Source: a bacterium
Lineage (GTDB): Bacteria > Patescibacteriota > Saccharimonadia > Saccharimonadales > UBA4665
DNA length: 63,510 nucleotides
Assembly: GCA_021790875.1 (NCBI GenBank)
Contig: JAJYFN010000002.1
Location: forward strand, 1 to 63,510
Reading direction: 5' to 3'
A program made the translations under genes and the position numbers. The notes below the pieces were generated by a model that searched no databases, was not told where the DNA came from, and saw nothing but the letters and a program-made list of their open reading frames with translations. Shown here piece after piece: positions 38,659-47,997 of the stretch (the first letter of the stretch is position 1; every line of letters begins with the position of its first letter).

Positions 38659-39276
38659 ATGATTTTAAACTATGACGATGTTAAAGCACAGGTCTTAATT
38701 CCAACAGTAATTGAGCAAGAAGGCCGTTATGAACGGGCTTACGATATCTACTCACGCCTCTTAAAAGAACGCATTATTTTCCTAGGTAGCGATATTAATG
38801 AGGCTAGCGCCAACATTGTGGTCGCCCAAATGTTGTTTCTGCAAGCTAGTGATCCTAAGAAAGATATCTTTCTCTACATTAACTCACCTGGCGGATCAGC
38901 TTACGACGCCCTAGCAATTTATGACACGATTCAGTATGTCAGCAATGACGTCCAAACGGTTGGGATTGGCGTTCAAGCCTCAGCTGCAGCCTTTATTCTA
39001 AGCAGTGGCACAAAGGGCAAGCGTTCATTGCTGCCTAATTCTACTGTCATGATTCACCAACCATCAAGTGGCACTCAAGGTAAGATTACAGATCAAGAGA
39101 TTACCTTAAGAGAAGGTCTGAGACTCAAGAAGGTCTTAGAAGAGATTATGGCGAAGAATACTGGCCAGCCGGTCGCCAAGATTCATACCGATATGGAGCG
39201 TGACAAATGGCTCTCAGCAGAAGAAGCTAAAAAGTACGGAATTGTCGATTCAATCTTCAAACCAATCAAAAAATAA
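38659..39276 (+). CDS. clpP: ATP-dependent Clp protease proteolytic subunit
   Basis: [38 protein letters not shown] (catalytic S), MIHQPSSG (catalytic H). Confidence 0.96.
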   Translation: MILNYDDVKAQVLIPTVIEQEGRYERAYDIYSRLLKERIIFLGSDINEASANIVVAQMLFLQASDPKKDIFLYINSPGGSAYDALAIYDTIQYVSNDVQTVGIGVQASAAAFILSSGTKGKRSLLPNSTVMIHQPSSGTQGKITDQEITLREGLRLKKVLEEIMAKNTGQPVAKIHTDMERDKWLSAEEAKKYGIVDSIFKPIKK

Positions 39277-39308
39277 TACTTCTTTCAAGATTGTAATTTA
39301 ATCTACTG

Positions 39309-39335
39309 TTGACAGTTGTGCTATGCATCTGTCAA
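39309..39335 (+). promoter_or_regulatory. Inverted repeat TTGACAG-N13-CTGTCAA upstream of rpoB
   Basis: Perfect 7-bp inverted repeat. Confidence 0.5.
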
Positions 39336-39452
39336 ACTACACTATAAGAAGTAGTGTAAACTGGGGTTTTTGTTGCTAAAACCGCTTCAAAAATATCCAG
39401 CTTAGGTACCTTCGCTCGAAAACACACTAAAAGTAATTAATCACTAACCAAT

Positions 39453-39466
39453 GCTTTAGCTAAAGC
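39453..39466 (+). promoter_or_regulatory. 14-bp perfect palindrome GCTTTAGCTAAAGC just before rpoB SD
   Basis: Palindrome read directly. Confidence 0.45.
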
Positions 39467-39485
39467 GAAGGGAGATAATTTATCA

Positions 39486-42400
39486 GTGGCAAGAACTACG
39501 GCCGTTAAAGCGAAGACTAACGATAAACAAAAACGAGTATATTTCAGTAAACAAGACCAGGGAATCGCACTTCCTAATTTAGTTGATCACCAAAACAAGT
39601 CCTTTGACTGGTTCGTCCAGGAAGGTCTCGGAGAGCTATTAGCTGAAATTAGCCCGATTGATGACTACACCGGCACTAAACTCTCCCTATCTTTTAAAGA
39701 TTATCATTTCGAAAAGCCAAAATTAAGTGAACAAGAAGCACGTGAGAATAATGTTAGCTTTGACGCTCCGCTTAAAGCGACAGTTGTTCTAACTAATAAA
39801 GTTACGGGTGAGATTAAAGAACAGGAAATCTACCTCGGGGATTACCCATGGATGACTAGCCGCGGTACCTTCGTTATTAACGGTGCCGAGCGAGTTGTTG
39901 TTAGCCAGCTGATTCGTTCCGCTGGTGTTTTCTTTACACGTGATCTCCATGCTGCTGGTTACATTTACGGAGCAAAGGTTATTCCAGGACGCGGTGCCTG
40001 GCTGGAGTTTGAAACCGCCGTCAATGGTTCGATTTATGTAAAAATTGACCGCAAACGTAAGATTGCTGTCAGTACTTTGTTTAGAGCCCTCGGCATGACC
40101 GAGTCTAGTATGCGTGAAGCTTTTGCGCACGTGGACAGTGGCCGCATCAACTACCTCGATGCAACACTTGAAAAAGACCCAAGTCGTGGCCAAAACGACG
40201 CCTTAATTGAGGTTTATCGTCGCTTGCGCCCAGGAGATTTAGCTACAGTCGACAACGCTAAGAGCTTAATTGAGAACATGTTCTATAACTTTAAGCGCTT
40301 TGACTTCTCTCGTGTCGGTCGCTACAAGATTAATAAGCGTTTAAATTTGGATGTGCCTAACACTGTTGAAAACCGCATTTTGCGCCTTGAAGACCTAGTT
40401 GCTATCGTCGCTGAAATTATTCGTTTAAATAACACCCAGGAACTTGCAGACGATATCGACAGCCTGGCTAATCGTCGAGTTAAACTGGTCGGTGAATTAG
40501 TGCAACGTCAGTTTAGAATTGGTTTGCTTAGGATGGAGCGTAACAGTAAGGACCGGATGAGCATGAGTGACATTGAAACGGTTGCTCCTGCCCAGCTCAT
40601 TAATGCACGACCCGTAGTCGCTGCCGTACGTGAATTCTTTGCCTCAAGTCAGTTAAGCCAATTCATGGACCAGATCAACCCATTAAGTGAGCTAGCGCAC
40701 AAACGTCGTTTAAGCTCAATGGGCCCAGGTGGATTGAGCCGAGAACGGGCGGGTTTTGAAGTCCGTGACGCTCACTCTACTCACTACGGCCGAATCTGCG
40801 CTGTTGAAACACCTGAAGGTGCCAACATTGGACTAGTCCTAAACCTAGCTAACTACGCCCGTGTTAACGAGTACGGCTTCATTGAGACAGCCTATCGTAA
40901 GGTCATTAACGCCGTTAGCGCTAAGAATGCCGTTGGCCACATTGCAGCCAGTGATTACCTTAATGAGCGCGGCACTGTAATTGTTAAAGCAAATAAAGAA
41001 ATCACTAAAGCCGACGCCGAAAAAATGGCGAGTGTAAAGAACCAGGCAACTTGGCCAGTTAAAGCCAAAGTTACAAATGATGTAGTCTATCTTGACGCCG
41101 CCGAAGAGGAGTCAGCTATTATTGCTGGCGCCGGTAACGACGTTGATGACAATGGTTACTTTATTGAAGAGCGTATCAGTGCTCGTAATCGCCTAAACCC
41201 AGGTGAAGTTGACGCCAACGACGCCAATTACATGGACGCAGCCCGGAATCAGATTATTGGTAGTAGCGCCGGACTAATTCCATTTATTGAGAAAAACTAC
41301 GTTTACCGCTCCCTAATGGGTAGCAACCAACAGCGTCAGGCAGTGCCTCTAATTCAACCAGCCGCCCCAATTGTCGGCACCGGTCTTGAAGGTACCGCTG
41401 CTTTAAACACTGGTCAGGTCATCCTTGCGGAAGCTGATGGTGAAGTTGTAAAAGCTACCGCTGATCTCATTACTGTTAAATACGAAGACAATCAAAGCGT
41501 CAGTTACGAACCACAGCATTTTGTGCGCAGTAACGAGGGTACTTCAATTAACCAAAAAGTAGTTGTGAGTAGTGGTCAGAAAGTTAAGGCTAATGATGTG
41601 CTGGCAGAAGGTATGTCCATCTCTGGTGGCGAGCTAGCACTAGGTAAAGACTTAATGGTTGGTTTCATGCCCTGGTCTGGTTACAACTTCGAAGACGCGA
41701 TTATTATTTCGCGCAAGCTAGTTGAAGACGACACCCTAACTTCAATTCACATTGTCGATTTCATGATTGAAGTTCGTGAGACTAAGCTTGGCCCAGAAAT
41801 TGTAACTCGAGATATTCCTAACGTTTCAGAAGAATCACTACGTCACTTAGACGAAGACGGCATTGTCCGGATTGGTGCTGAAGTCCACCCAGGTGACATT
41901 TTAGTTGGAAAGATTACACCAAAAGGTGAGCAAGAACTAAGCTCAGAAGAGCGACTCCTAAGGGCCATCTTTGGTGAAAAAGCTAAAGAAGTCCGCGATA
42001 CCTCCCAACGCATGAGCAATGGTAAGCACGGTAAAGTTGTTGGCGTTAAAGTCTTCTCCCGCGAAAACGGTCACGAATTGAAGGCTGGTGTGATCATGCA
42101 AATCCAAGTCTTCGTGGCTCAGATGCGCAAGATCTCTGTTGGTGACAAATTAGGTGGTCGACACGGTAACAAGGGCGTAATTGCCCGTATTCTACCGGTT
42201 GAAGATATGCCATTCATGGAAGACGGTACACCACTAGACATCGTTCTTAACCCCCTTGGCGTGCCATCACGTATGAACGTTGGACAGTTGTTTGAAACGC
42301 ACCTTGGTATGGCAGCTCGAATGCTTGGCTTCCATGTTGCTAGCCCATCCTTTAACGGTGTTCCAGAAGCCAAAATTAAAGAACTCTTAAAAGAAGCCGG

Positions 42401-43061
42401 TTTACCTGAAGATGGTAAGCAACAACTCTATGACGGCCGCACCGGTCAAGCCTTTAAAGAACGTACCTCAGTTGGCAGCATGTACATCATTAAGTTGAAC
42501 CACATGGTGGCCGACAAGATTCACGCTCGCTCAACTGGCCCATACACCATGGTGACGCAACAGCCGCTGGGCGGTAAAGCCCAAAACGGTGGCCAGCGCT
42601 TTGGTGAAATGGAAGTCTGGGCGCTAGAAGCCTTTGGTGCCGCAACGACCTTACAAGAAATGCTGACCTTAAAGTCAGATGATGTTTATGGTCGTAGCAA
42701 AGCCTATGAGTCAATCATTAAGCGCACTGAAATTGTTGGACCTAAAGTACCTGAAAGCTTTAACGTGCTTGTTAAAGAACTACAGGGCCTTGGATTGAAA
42801 GTTGACTTAATTAAGGAAAGCTCCGTCGTTGACGCTGAAGCTGTCTTAGCTACTAACGTGCACGAAGAAGCTATCCACCAGAGTACGATTGACTTTCCTA
42901 AGGATCAGATATCTGACATTGATGTGAGTGAAGAAACAATCGGTGACGACTTTAGTATTGAAGAAGAGATTTCCGAAGCTGCCGGCGCCGTGTCTGACGC
43001 TAGTAGTGACGAGGAAGTTCTAGCCCAAACAACGTCTGACGACGAGAAAGAGGTAGCATAA
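39486..43061 (+). CDS. rpoB: RNA polymerase subunit beta (GTG start)
   Basis: SSQLSQFMDQINPLSELAHKRRLSSMGPGGLSRERAGFEVRD; GDKLGGRHGNKGV; GGQRFGEMEVWALEAFGA. Confidence 0.97.
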   Translation: MARTTAVKAKTNDKQKRVYFSKQDQGIALPNLVDHQNKSFDWFVQEGLGELLAEISPIDDYTGTKLSLSFKDYHFEKPKLSEQEARENNVSFDAPLKATVVLTNKVTGEIKEQEIYLGDYPWMTSRGTFVINGAERVVVSQLIRSAGVFFTRDLHAAGYIYGAKVIPGRGAWLEFETAVNGSIYVKIDRKRKIAVSTLFRALGMTESSMREAFAHVDSGRINYLDATLEKDPSRGQNDALIEVYRRLRPGDLATVDNAKSLIENMFYNFKRFDFSRVGRYKINKRLNLDVPNTVENRILRLEDLVAIVAEIIRLNNTQELADDIDSLANRRVKLVGELVQRQFRIGLLRMERNSKDRMSMSDIETVAPAQLINARPVVAAVREFFASSQLSQFMDQINPLSELAHKRRLSSMGPGGLSRERAGFEVRDAHSTHYGRICAVETPEGANIGLVLNLANYARVNEYGFIETAYRKVINAVSAKNAVGHIAASDYLNERGTVIVKANKEITKADAEKMASVKNQATWPVKAKVTNDVVYLDAAEEESAIIAGAGNDVDDNGYFIEERISARNRLNPGEVDANDANYMDAARNQIIGSSAGLIPFIEKNYVYRSLMGSNQQRQAVPLIQPAAPIVGTGLEGTAALNTGQVILAEADGEVVKATADLITVKYEDNQSVSYEPQHFVRSNEGTSINQKVVVSSGQKVKANDVLAEGMSISGGELALGKDLMVGFMPWSGYNFEDAIIISRKLVEDDTLTSIHIVDFMIEVRETKLGPEIVTRDIPNVSEESLRHLDEDGIVRIGAEVHPGDILVGKITPKGEQELSSEERLLRAIFGEKAKEVRDTSQRMSNGKHGKVVGVKVFSRENGHELKAGVIMQIQVFVAQMRKISVGDKLGGRHGNKGVIARILPVEDMPFMEDGTPLDIVLNPLGVPSRMNVGQLFETHLGMAARMLGFHVASPSFNGVPEAKIKELLKEAGLPEDGKQQLYDGRTGQAFKERTSVGSMYIIKLNHMVADKIHARSTGPYTMVTQQPLGGKAQNGGQRFGEMEVWALEAFGAATTLQEMLTLKSDDVYGRSKAYESIIKRTEIVGPKVPESFNVLVKELQGLGLKVDLIKESSVVDAEAVLATNVHEEAIHQSTIDFPKDQISDIDVSEETIGDDFSIEEEISEAAGAVSDASSDEEVLAQTTSDDEKEVA

Positions 43062-46000
43062 ATGGCAACGCAAAAAGCTAGCTACGGAACAGATATAGCT
43101 GAGTTTGACGCGGTCAGACTAGCTATCGCTGGACCAGCCGACATTTTAGAGTGGAGTTACGGTGAAGTAACCAAACCTGAAACCATTAACTACCGGACCC
43201 AAAAGCCAGAGCGCGACGGATTGTTCTGTGAGCGCATTTTTGGACCAGTTAAAGACATTAACCCGCATGACGCTAAGTACAAGGGTGTTAGAAGCCGTGA
43301 GGCTGCTGTCGACAAGAATGGTGAATTAGTCACTAAGAGTATTGTGCGCCGCGAACGAATGGGTCACATTAATCTTGCAGTCCCAGTGGCCCACATTTGG
43401 TTCTTACGTGGTACACCAAGTGCCATGGGTCTGCTCTTAGGTATGACCGTTAAAAACCTCGAGCGCGTTGCTTACTTTGCTAGCTTCGTCATTATTTCTG
43501 TCAACGAAGACAAGCGTGACGCCTTAATGATCGATAAAGAAGCTGAATTTAACGCAGCCAAGGAAGCAATTAAACTGCGTTTTGAAAAAGAGGCTGCCGC
43601 TGACACAGAAGTTAACGTTAAAGCGTTAGCTGAAATGCAGACTAAAGAAATTGAAGAACTCACTAAGGAATTTGAGCTTTACCGCGACCAACTTGGTGGT
43701 TTAGTAAAACAGAACTTAATTAGCGAAACCGAATACCGTCTACTCCCAGATGAGTTACGAGCCGTTGTTAAGGTTGGCATGGGTGGCGCTGCACTTAAGG
43801 AACTGTTAGATGAGATTGATTTACCGAAATTAATTGAACTGCTTAACTCAGAAGTTGAAGAGTCAAAGGGTCAACGTCGCAAGCGCTTAATGAAGCGATT
43901 GCGTTTGCTTGAGAGTATCTTGCGTGCCGGGATTCAACCAGGCAGCATGTGTCTATCAATCTTGCCAGTGATTCCTCCCGACTTAAGACCAATGGTTCAG
44001 TTAACTGGTGGTCGTTTTGCGACATCAGACTTAAACGACCTTTACCGTCGAGTCATTAACCGTAATAACCGACTTAAAAAGCTAATTGATCTAAATGCAC
44101 CAGAAGTCATCCGCCGTAACGAGCAACGTATGTTGCAAGAAGCAATCGATGCCTTAATCGATAACTCAGCCGCTCGTGGTGGTCGCGCAGTTGCCGCAAC
44201 TGGTCAACGTCGCCGCCTGAAGTCCTTGAGCGACATGCTTAAAGGTAAGCAGGGACGTTTTCGTCAGAACCTGCTTGGTAAGCGTGTAGATTACTCTGGT
44301 CGTTCCGTTATTGTGTCTGGACCGGAGCTAAAGATTCACCAGTGTGGATTGCCTAAGATGATGGCAATTGAGCTCTTTAAGCCATTTGTCATTGGTGAGT
44401 TAATTGCCAAGGAACATGCCCACAACATTCGCAGTGCCACACGTTTAATTGAACTGAGTGAAACTGTAGTCTGGGATGCCCTTGACGAAGTCATTAAAGG
44501 CAAATACGTCCTACTAAACCGTGCACCTAGTTTGCACCGTCTCAGCATCCAAGCCTTTCAGCCAGTTCTAATTGAAGGCCGCGCGATTCAGCTGCACCCG
44601 TTAGTCTGTCGTGGTTTTAACGCAGACTTTGACGGCGACCAGATGGCCGTTCACCTTCCGCTAAGTGATGAGGCGCAAGAAGAAGCACGCACCATCATGG
44701 CTGCTAACCGCAACCTCCTAAAGCCAGCTGACGGCTCGCCAATATTGCACATTGAGCAGGACATCGTACTTGGTTGCTACTACCTGACATACGAGCGACC
44801 CGGTAAGAACGAGACGCTCTATCCTTTCAGCAGTGTTGACGAAGTTATTTTAGCGCTCGACAACGGCAAGATTAGCTTGCAGTCAAATGTCCGCCTGCCT
44901 TTCCGTGGCGTCGTTAGAACTACCACCGCTGGGCGCGTACTCTTTAACGAAAACTTCCCAGAAGACTTTCCATTCCATGACGAGCCAATGACCAAGAAAC
45001 GACTCCAGGGCGTAATGGCTGAAGTCTATGCGCGTTACGGTCAAGAACGCACAGCTGAAATTGCTGACGATTTGAAGGACCTTGGTTTCAACTATGCGAC
45101 GCAATCCGGACTCAGTATGGGCATGGATGACTTTGAACGTATCAAAGGTATGGATGAGCTAATTAAAGAAGGTGACGCGCGTTCGGCTGCCATTTCCGTA
45201 CAGTACGAACAAGGCTTTGTGACCGAAGAAGAGCGTTCCCGCTTAGTTATTGATAGCTGGACTAAAGTCGAAAACCAGGTGACAGACTTATTGTCTGAGC
45301 AAACTGTCAATAAAGACTCCTCAATGGCAATTGCTATTACCTCAGGTGCCAGAGGAAACATTTCTCAGATGAAAATGACTGTTGGTATGGTTGGTGTGCT
45401 GCAAGATGCTGCCGGCCGTACGATTGAGCTACCAATTAAGTCTAGCTACATTACTGGTCTTGATCCACTTGAGTACTTTACAGGTACCAGAGGCACCCGA
45501 AAGGCTTTAATTGACATTGCCTTAAAGACTGCCGACGCTGGCTACTTAACAAGGCGTCTCGTCGATGTTTCACAGGACGTGTTTACAATTGACGACGATA
45601 TGGGCGATCCAGGTCTCGCGATGTTTAGGGCCGATGCTGAAACAATTGGTGTTTCCTATGCCTCACGTCTAACCGGTCGTTTTGCTGCCGTAGATATTAG
45701 TAAGCATGTTAAAAGTGGCGAATTAATTACGTCAGAAATTGCCCAGGCTATTGAAGCCGATGCTAAGCTGGACGGAGTTAAGATCATGAGTGCACTTTCC
45801 TGCATGAACGTGCGAGGTGTCCCACGTCGTAGTTACGGTGTCGACCCAGCAACCGGTGAGCTAGTTAATAGTCACCACCCAATTGGGGTTATTGCTGCGC
45901 AAAGTATTGGTGAACCAGGTACGCAGCTGAGTCTTGACTCAAAGCACCGTTCTGGTGCGCTTGTTGCGGACGATGCCGCCCAGGGACTAAGCCGTATTGA

Positions 46001-46895
46001 AGAGTTGTTTGAAGTTCGAACACCAAAGGGTGTTGCTTACTTAACCGATATTGACGGAACTGTTAACGCATGGGAAGAAGGTGACCACTACATCGTGCAA
46101 GTCACTGCCCACAGTAAGAAGAACCTTAGCTTTGATCTCGGTGAACGTAAGACTAAGCTCACGAGCGGTACTGACGTGTCTGTTGGTGATGTTATTGCGA
46201 CCCATGAAGATGGTAGTGAACCTCTCATTGCGCCAATGGCAGGAAGACTTAGCATTAGCGACACCACAGCGCAAATTACGCCTACCAAGCAAAGTGTTGT
46301 ACGTTACGAAATACCTGGCATTAAACAGCTATTAGTAGTCGACGGCGACAAAGTCATAGCCGGTCAAAGACTAACCAATGGTTCGATTAACCTGCATGAC
46401 TTAATGCGACTGCAAGGGGTTGAACCTACTCAGCGCTACATCATGAATGAGATTTTACGGATCTTCGTTGGTCAGGGACAGAACATTTCAGACAAGCACT
46501 TAGAAATTATTGTGCGTCAGATGTTTAGCCGAGTCCAGATTGAAGACAGTGGTGACAGTGAATTCGTAACCGGCGATATTGTTTCAAAACTGGCCGTTGG
46601 CGAAGCTAACGAAAAGTTGCTGGCTGATGGCAAGCAACCTGTGCAGTATGTTCAACTTTTGCTCGGCATCACTAAAGCCTCACTATCGACTGATTCCTTC
46701 TTGTCAGCAGCCTCATTCCAGGACACCACGCGGGTGCTAATTGCCGCTGCAGCCTCAGGAAAGATCGATCGTCTGTTTGGACTGAAGGAAAACGTCATTT
46801 TAGGACGCAAGATTCCAGTTGGAACGGGTTACGTGGAAGAAAATGTTGATCTAAACGATGAGAGCGAGTTAGCTGTCGATTCATTCGTCAGTTGA
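43062..46895 (+). CDS. rpoC: RNA polymerase subunit beta-prime (divergent trigger loop, zinc sites lost)
   Basis: CRGFNADFDGDQMAVHLPLS, RQNLLGKRVDYSGRSVIVSGPEL, GVIAAQSIGEPGTQL. Confidence 0.97.
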   Translation: MATQKASYGTDIAEFDAVRLAIAGPADILEWSYGEVTKPETINYRTQKPERDGLFCERIFGPVKDINPHDAKYKGVRSREAAVDKNGELVTKSIVRRERMGHINLAVPVAHIWFLRGTPSAMGLLLGMTVKNLERVAYFASFVIISVNEDKRDALMIDKEAEFNAAKEAIKLRFEKEAAADTEVNVKALAEMQTKEIEELTKEFELYRDQLGGLVKQNLISETEYRLLPDELRAVVKVGMGGAALKELLDEIDLPKLIELLNSEVEESKGQRRKRLMKRLRLLESILRAGIQPGSMCLSILPVIPPDLRPMVQLTGGRFATSDLNDLYRRVINRNNRLKKLIDLNAPEVIRRNEQRMLQEAIDALIDNSAARGGRAVAATGQRRRLKSLSDMLKGKQGRFRQNLLGKRVDYSGRSVIVSGPELKIHQCGLPKMMAIELFKPFVIGELIAKEHAHNIRSATRLIELSETVVWDALDEVIKGKYVLLNRAPSLHRLSIQAFQPVLIEGRAIQLHPLVCRGFNADFDGDQMAVHLPLSDEAQEEARTIMAANRNLLKPADGSPILHIEQDIVLGCYYLTYERPGKNETLYPFSSVDEVILALDNGKISLQSNVRLPFRGVVRTTTAGRVLFNENFPEDFPFHDEPMTKKRLQGVMAEVYARYGQERTAEIADDLKDLGFNYATQSGLSMGMDDFERIKGMDELIKEGDARSAAISVQYEQGFVTEEERSRLVIDSWTKVENQVTDLLSEQTVNKDSSMAIAITSGARGNISQMKMTVGMVGVLQDAAGRTIELPIKSSYITGLDPLEYFTGTRGTRKALIDIALKTADAGYLTRRLVDVSQDVFTIDDDMGDPGLAMFRADAETIGVSYASRLTGRFAAVDISKHVKSGELITSEIAQAIEADAKLDGVKIMSALSCMNVRGVPRRSYGVDPATGELVNSHHPIGVIAAQSIGEPGTQLSLDSKHRSGALVADDAAQGLSRIEELFEVRTPKGVAYLTDIDGTVNAWEEGDHYIVQVTAHSKKNLSFDLGERKTKLTSGTDVSVGDVIATHEDGSEPLIAPMAGRLSISDTTAQITPTKQSVVRYEIPGIKQLLVVDGDKVIAGQRLTNGSINLHDLMRLQGVEPTQRYIMNEILRIFVGQGQNISDKHLEIIVRQMFSRVQIEDSGDSEFVTGDIVSKLAVGEANEKLLADGKQPVQYVQLLLGITKASLSTDSFLSAASFQDTTRVLIAAAASGKIDRLFGLKENVILGRKIPVGTGYVEENVDLNDESELAVDSFVS

Positions 46896-47061
46896 TAACC
46901 TGAGCTCTATCTGATAGAATACGGTCAAACGAAATTAATTTAAGTAAGAGAAGGAAAGTTTTAAGCTAGAACCCGTGCAGCATTTGTGCTAGAACATTCA
47001 CTAGCCGATATCTATAGGGGACTACTAAAAAAGGTCAATAGCGATCTTAAGCAAATCTAAT

Positions 47062-47469
47062 ATGCCTACAATTAACCAATTGGTTCGAAAACCACGCGTC
47101 AAAGTAACGAGCAAGAGTAAGTCTCCAGCTATGCAGCGGGTTGTGAATAACCTAAAAACAACAGGCTATGAAAAGCCAGCTCCGTTTAAGCGCGGGGTAT
47201 GTATTAAGGTCACAACTAAGACACCAAAGAAACCTAACTCTGCCCTACGAAAAGTAGCACGTGTCCGACTCACTAACGGCTATGAAGTCTGGGCTTACAT
47301 TGGCGGCGAAGGCCACAACTTGCAAGAACACGCTGTTGTTTTAGTCCGGGGCGGTCGTGTTAAAGACTTGCCTGGTGTGCGTTACCATATTGTACGTGGA
47401 TCGCTTGACCTCCAAGGGGTGAGTGACCGCAAGCAAGGTCGCAGTAAATATGGCGCTAAGAAACCTTAA
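47062..47469 (+). CDS. rpsL: 30S ribosomal protein S12
   Basis: [40 protein letters not shown]. Confidence 0.97.
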   Translation: MPTINQLVRKPRVKVTSKSKSPAMQRVVNNLKTTGYEKPAPFKRGVCIKVTTKTPKKPNSALRKVARVRLTNGYEVWAYIGGEGHNLQEHAVVLVRGGRVKDLPGVRYHIVRGSLDLQGVSDRKQGRSKYGAKKP

Positions 47470-47489
47470 GACTTTAGAGATTAATATAT

Positions 47490-47969
47490 ATGCCACGCAA
47501 GAAAACTAAAGCATTCACAAGAGATATTAAACCAGACCGTTTGTATAACAGCGTTGCTGTTTCACGCCTCATTAACCGGGTGATGCTTGATGGCAAGAAA
47601 CAACTTGCCGAGCGCCTTGTTTACGATGGACTGCAATCAGCCGCTGCTAAATTAAAAGTCGATAACCCGCTTGACGTGTTTGAGCAAGCCTATAAGAACA
47701 TTCAACCGCACATGGAAACCCGTTCACGTCGTGTTGGTGGGGCTAACTACCAAATTCCATTTGAAGTGAAGGGTCAACGCCAGAACCACTTAACCATTAT
47801 GTGGCTGGTGGCTGCAGCTCGTGCACGTAAAGGCATGAGCATGGTGGATCGTTTAGCGGCTGAATTTACAGATGCCTACAACAACCAAGGGGCAGCAGTT
47901 AAAAAACGCGAAGACACGCACCGCATGGCAGAAGCAAACCGAGCCTTCGCTCACTTTGCACGCGGTTAA
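47490..47969 (+). CDS. rpsG: 30S ribosomal protein S7
   Basis: Family-typical VSRLINRVMLDGKK, VRSRRVGGANYQIP-like region. Confidence 0.96.
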   Translation: MPRKKTKAFTRDIKPDRLYNSVAVSRLINRVMLDGKKQLAERLVYDGLQSAAAKLKVDNPLDVFEQAYKNIQPHMETRSRRVGGANYQIPFEVKGQRQNHLTIMWLVAAARARKGMSMVDRLAAEFTDAYNNQGAAVKKREDTHRMAEANRAFAHFARG

Positions 47970-47997
47970 TTCAAGTATAAAAATTAAGGGAATATAG

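Noticed and set aside
40640-40760. Possible intrinsic rifampicin resistance in RpoB
   Set aside because: The rif region SQFMDQINPLSELAHKRRLSSMGPGG keeps the main contact residues (Q513, D516, H526, S531 equivalents); the N518-equivalent Ile alone is not strong evidence
46041-46335. Overlapping plus and minus ORFs within rpoC
   Set aside because: Alternative frames of a long conserved gene, no start/RBS support or recognisable motifs
47062-47469. Possible streptomycin-resistance changes in S12
   Set aside because: TPKKPNSA and [13 protein letters not shown] retain the sensitive K43 and K88 equivalents
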